Assembly: GCA_030549495.1 (NCBI GenBank)
Contig: JAUIRK010000960.1
Span: 1 to 64,000 of the forward strand
Origin: Nectonema munidae
Lineage: Eukaryota > Nematomorpha > Nectonematoida > Nectonematidae
Direction: 5' to 3'
Length of the DNA: 64,000 nucleotides
The translations under genes were made by a program, and so were the position numbers. A model generated the notes under the pieces. That model worked only from the letters and a program-made list of their open reading frames with translations, had not been told where the DNA came from and searched no databases. This document shows positions 61,280 through 64,000 of the stretch, piece by piece. How positions within the stretch are numbered: the stretch's first letter is position 1; each line of letters begins with the position of its first letter.

Positions 61280-64000
61280 AGCCCACGAGGATGAAAGCGA
61301 ATACAAATTAGAGGAAGAGCTGAACAAAGAGAAATGAAGGTTAACAAGAATGCATTAAAAATTTACAAAAAAAGAAAAAAGTAGACAAAATTAGAACATA
61401 CGCAAAAAAATGAGTGATTTTTTGACAAGCAAAATTTATATCAAAAAATAAGAAAACTACACGCCTTTTTTATTCATAAAAAGTTGAAAAAATACAGTAC
61501 TAAAAGTTTCCCAGGAAAATCAAATTTTGAGTACTGAAATTTACTTATAGATTTCTTATAAAGAGTAGGCTGCTTTTTTTTGGCTTATTTATGCTAAAAA
61601 ATAAAACCAGATTGAAATTTGGCACTGTTTATTTGAAAATAATTGAAATGAAGAGAGGACTTATATTTATTTATATGAAACATAATAAGACAAATCAAGA
61701 TGCACTCACTACCTTAGTAAACTAAACTTTAAAAGGATATATGTAAAAAGATTTAATGGAAATCTTTCATGGTGATCATCCACATTTTTCTAGCTTTTAT
61801 TATATTATTATTCACATAAGTAATGGAGAATATTAAAAATTATTGTTAAATGTTTCTCAATCACGTGTCTTTGAGAAGTGGAAGTTTTAGGTTGAGGATG
61901 ATGATATTGATAATAGGGAAATAACAATGCTTATGAACATGATGAATTAATTCATGATGATGATGTATTGATGAAGCATTTTTGTTCACTCTTTTCAGGA
62001 AAGGAACAATAAGAGAATTTTGGGATGAAGGGATATATTGGAAAATTACATGTTCAATTGTGATAGAGTTATAACATTGAATAAATGACTGAAACTTATC
62101 ATTGACACATTAGAGTTGGGGTCGATATTAATTATAATCAGAATCACAGAAATTCCTAGAATCGTAATCAGAATCACAATTATTTTTTCTTAAAAAAAAC
62201 CAAAAATCAGAAATAGAGAACCACAAAAATCAGATTCTATCAGTAATTGTAGCTCCAGGAGCTGGTATACATTAGAAGAACAAACAGATCTTTAGTGTTT
62301 CACAGTCATGACAAACAATTACGTGCCTATTTCAGCTAATAATGCATTGATACAGATGATAATCCAGTAAGCTAGTAAAAACTAAAATAATCCATCTTTC
62401 CACAGTTAGCTAAAGTCACATGTATATTGTATATATCTACAAATATACTTTCTACTGATGAGAATCATAATTAGAATGGTATTTTAAGAATTAAAATTTT
62501 AGAAATGAAAAAATCAGAATCAAAATAAAAGTTGTAATTATAAAATTCAGAGAATCAGAATCACAATCATTATTTAGAATTAGAGTCAGACCATAAGAAA
62601 TTTTGGCATCAGAAAATGCCAAATGAAAAAAAGTTTGACATTTTTTATCCATATATTATTTGCATTCTTTAACTAGCTTTGTCTAATTCCAAATTTTAAA
62701 TGATCGGAATAATATTAAGGAAAACTCTTTGGGTAGATTTTTACTTAAAAAATTGACCTTCATTTTGAAATGAGTAAAAAATTACAAATTTTTTTGTACC
62801 ATTGATAGTCCGCTTTTACTCGTAATACACGCGTTAAGAAGAACGGTAGCACTAATTTAATATTTCACGAATTCAAAAAAATGAAGTCGTTCTTAAGTCA
62901 ACGATGAATTAATTTTACTATTTATAAAGTCATAAAAAAAAATTCTAATTATTGAGCCTAATCGATTAAAAAGGAGGAATTAAAAAATGTAAGTTTATAA
63001 ACTGGGATAAAGCATGTCTCAAATAAGGATTTTATATAATACACGTCACAATGAGTAACATACTCTTTACAAGAGAAGAAGGTTATCATGTAGAAAGTTC
63101 ATGCGATTCATTGTTTCATCATTCAATTCTCTAGGGCATTTAAGAACATTGTAGATCATTGCAGGAGATATCAATTGAAGAACGCATATTAAATAACAAT
63201 AAAAATACTAATAGAACAAAGAAGCACATATAATTATAATTCAAGTAAAAAGATTTATTTAATAACCAATGGAAATTTTAAAGTAGAATCACTAGAAGAA
63301 ATGATTCTAGGACATTTACTACGATAATAGGAGAGCCAAATGCGCTTGTTTTGCATGGAGCTCTGCTTCACCACATCAAATTAAAATATAATTTAGATTA
63401 ATTTAACTTAATCTAGAGAATTCTGTGAAATTATAATAGAAAAAAATTAACAAAAAATCCACACATAATAATAGAATTTTGAAATGTTGCCCTTATTTTA
63501 TATGCATTTGAGTAGAAATAAATTTTACTCAAACAGATTTTGCAAAAACATTGGCTTTAAATACTTCTAATTGAATAGGTATTCATTATAAACTCTCATT
63601 ACTTTGTAATATGCATCTTTGTGATTTAAGAATTTGCATAAATATGGCTGATGCTAAGAGAGGATGGACAGGAGATAATGTTCGAGGGAGATAAGAAAGA
63701 TGAGAGAAAAAGGCAGCAAGGATAACATTCAAGTGAAAAGTGCATAAAGTCAGAGTAGTAATGTTGGCATGTCCAATCAATGAACATCTTAAGATTTGAG
63801 AACCAGAATTTCAAGTCTAATAAACTAATTTCTTTTTCAATTAGAATTTATATATTTCAGATGTTTTCATTTATTGGGAGATAGCTATCACACTGTTTCT
63901 CAAAGGGTTGAAAATAAGATATAAAAAGGATGTATAAACAAAAGGAAATATATACAGTAAACATAGAGTAAATCAACTTCGCACAAACCAAATATTTGCG
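61280..64000. other. Right-hand intronic region of intersectin
   Basis: No exon for the EH1-EH2 linker or EH1 could be found. Directly upstream of the exon at 61271 is a pyrimidine-rich acceptor tract (61280-61330 on the minus strand). Degenerate direct repeats of aatcagaatcac lie at about 62138-62185 and 62510-62590. Confidence 0.5.

Noticed and set aside
63586-63814. Minus-strand open frames near the right edge as candidate intersectin 5' exons
   Set aside because: No EH-domain residues, no good splice sites and no phase fit to the exon at 61271.

Overview
The window looks like a piece of an AT-rich (roughly 70 percent A+T), repeat-laden animal nuclear genome, most likely an invertebrate. 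Signs are three conserved metazoan genes, one cut into many small exons by introns of up to about 8 kb, and a dense mixture of hAT, piggyBac-like, MULE-like, LINE and tRNA-derived SINE sequences. I see no bacterial operons, CRISPR array, rRNA or intact tRNA gene. I cannot name the species.

Layout. 1-10 kb: transposon debris, including hAT pieces, a minisatellite, a LINE endonuclease remnant and a nearly complete hAT element with perfect target-site duplications. 10.25-14.0 kb: two intronless plus-strand host genes, ASH2L (H3K4 methyltransferase complex subunit) and LCMT1 (PP2A leucine carboxyl methyltransferase). Each has a splice acceptor only 6-11 nt upstream of its ATG and no intron in its coding region, which suggests spliced-leader trans-splicing or a 5'-UTR intron. 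14.18-61.27 kb: one minus-strand gene, intersectin (ITSN/Dap160). I resolved 19 coding exons with matching splice phases: second EH domain, KLERQ-type coiled coil, five SH3 domains, then a stop. It is the short form without DH-PH-C2. The 5' end (start codon, first EH domain) lies beyond the right edge of the window.

The intersectin introns hold most of the repeats: a family of about 15 short TTAA-flanked elements with piggyBac-like ends and an internal cagacgat motif, two decayed piggyBac transposases, hAT MITEs with 8-bp duplications, an 828-bp element with a 9-bp duplication and arrays of ttcatcg at both ends, tRNA-derived SINEs, nested LINE fragments, and a decayed transposase-like gene of a family I cannot classify.

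Functionally the three host genes are unrelated (chromatin, phosphatase methylation, endocytic scaffold). LCMT1 and intersectin converge, with stop codons 226 bp apart and poly(A) signals for both strands in one 20-bp near-palindrome. I found no convincing new biological system. The most interesting items are the probable trans-splicing, the degenerate EF-hand loop of the intersectin EH domain, and several well-delimited non-autonomous transposons.
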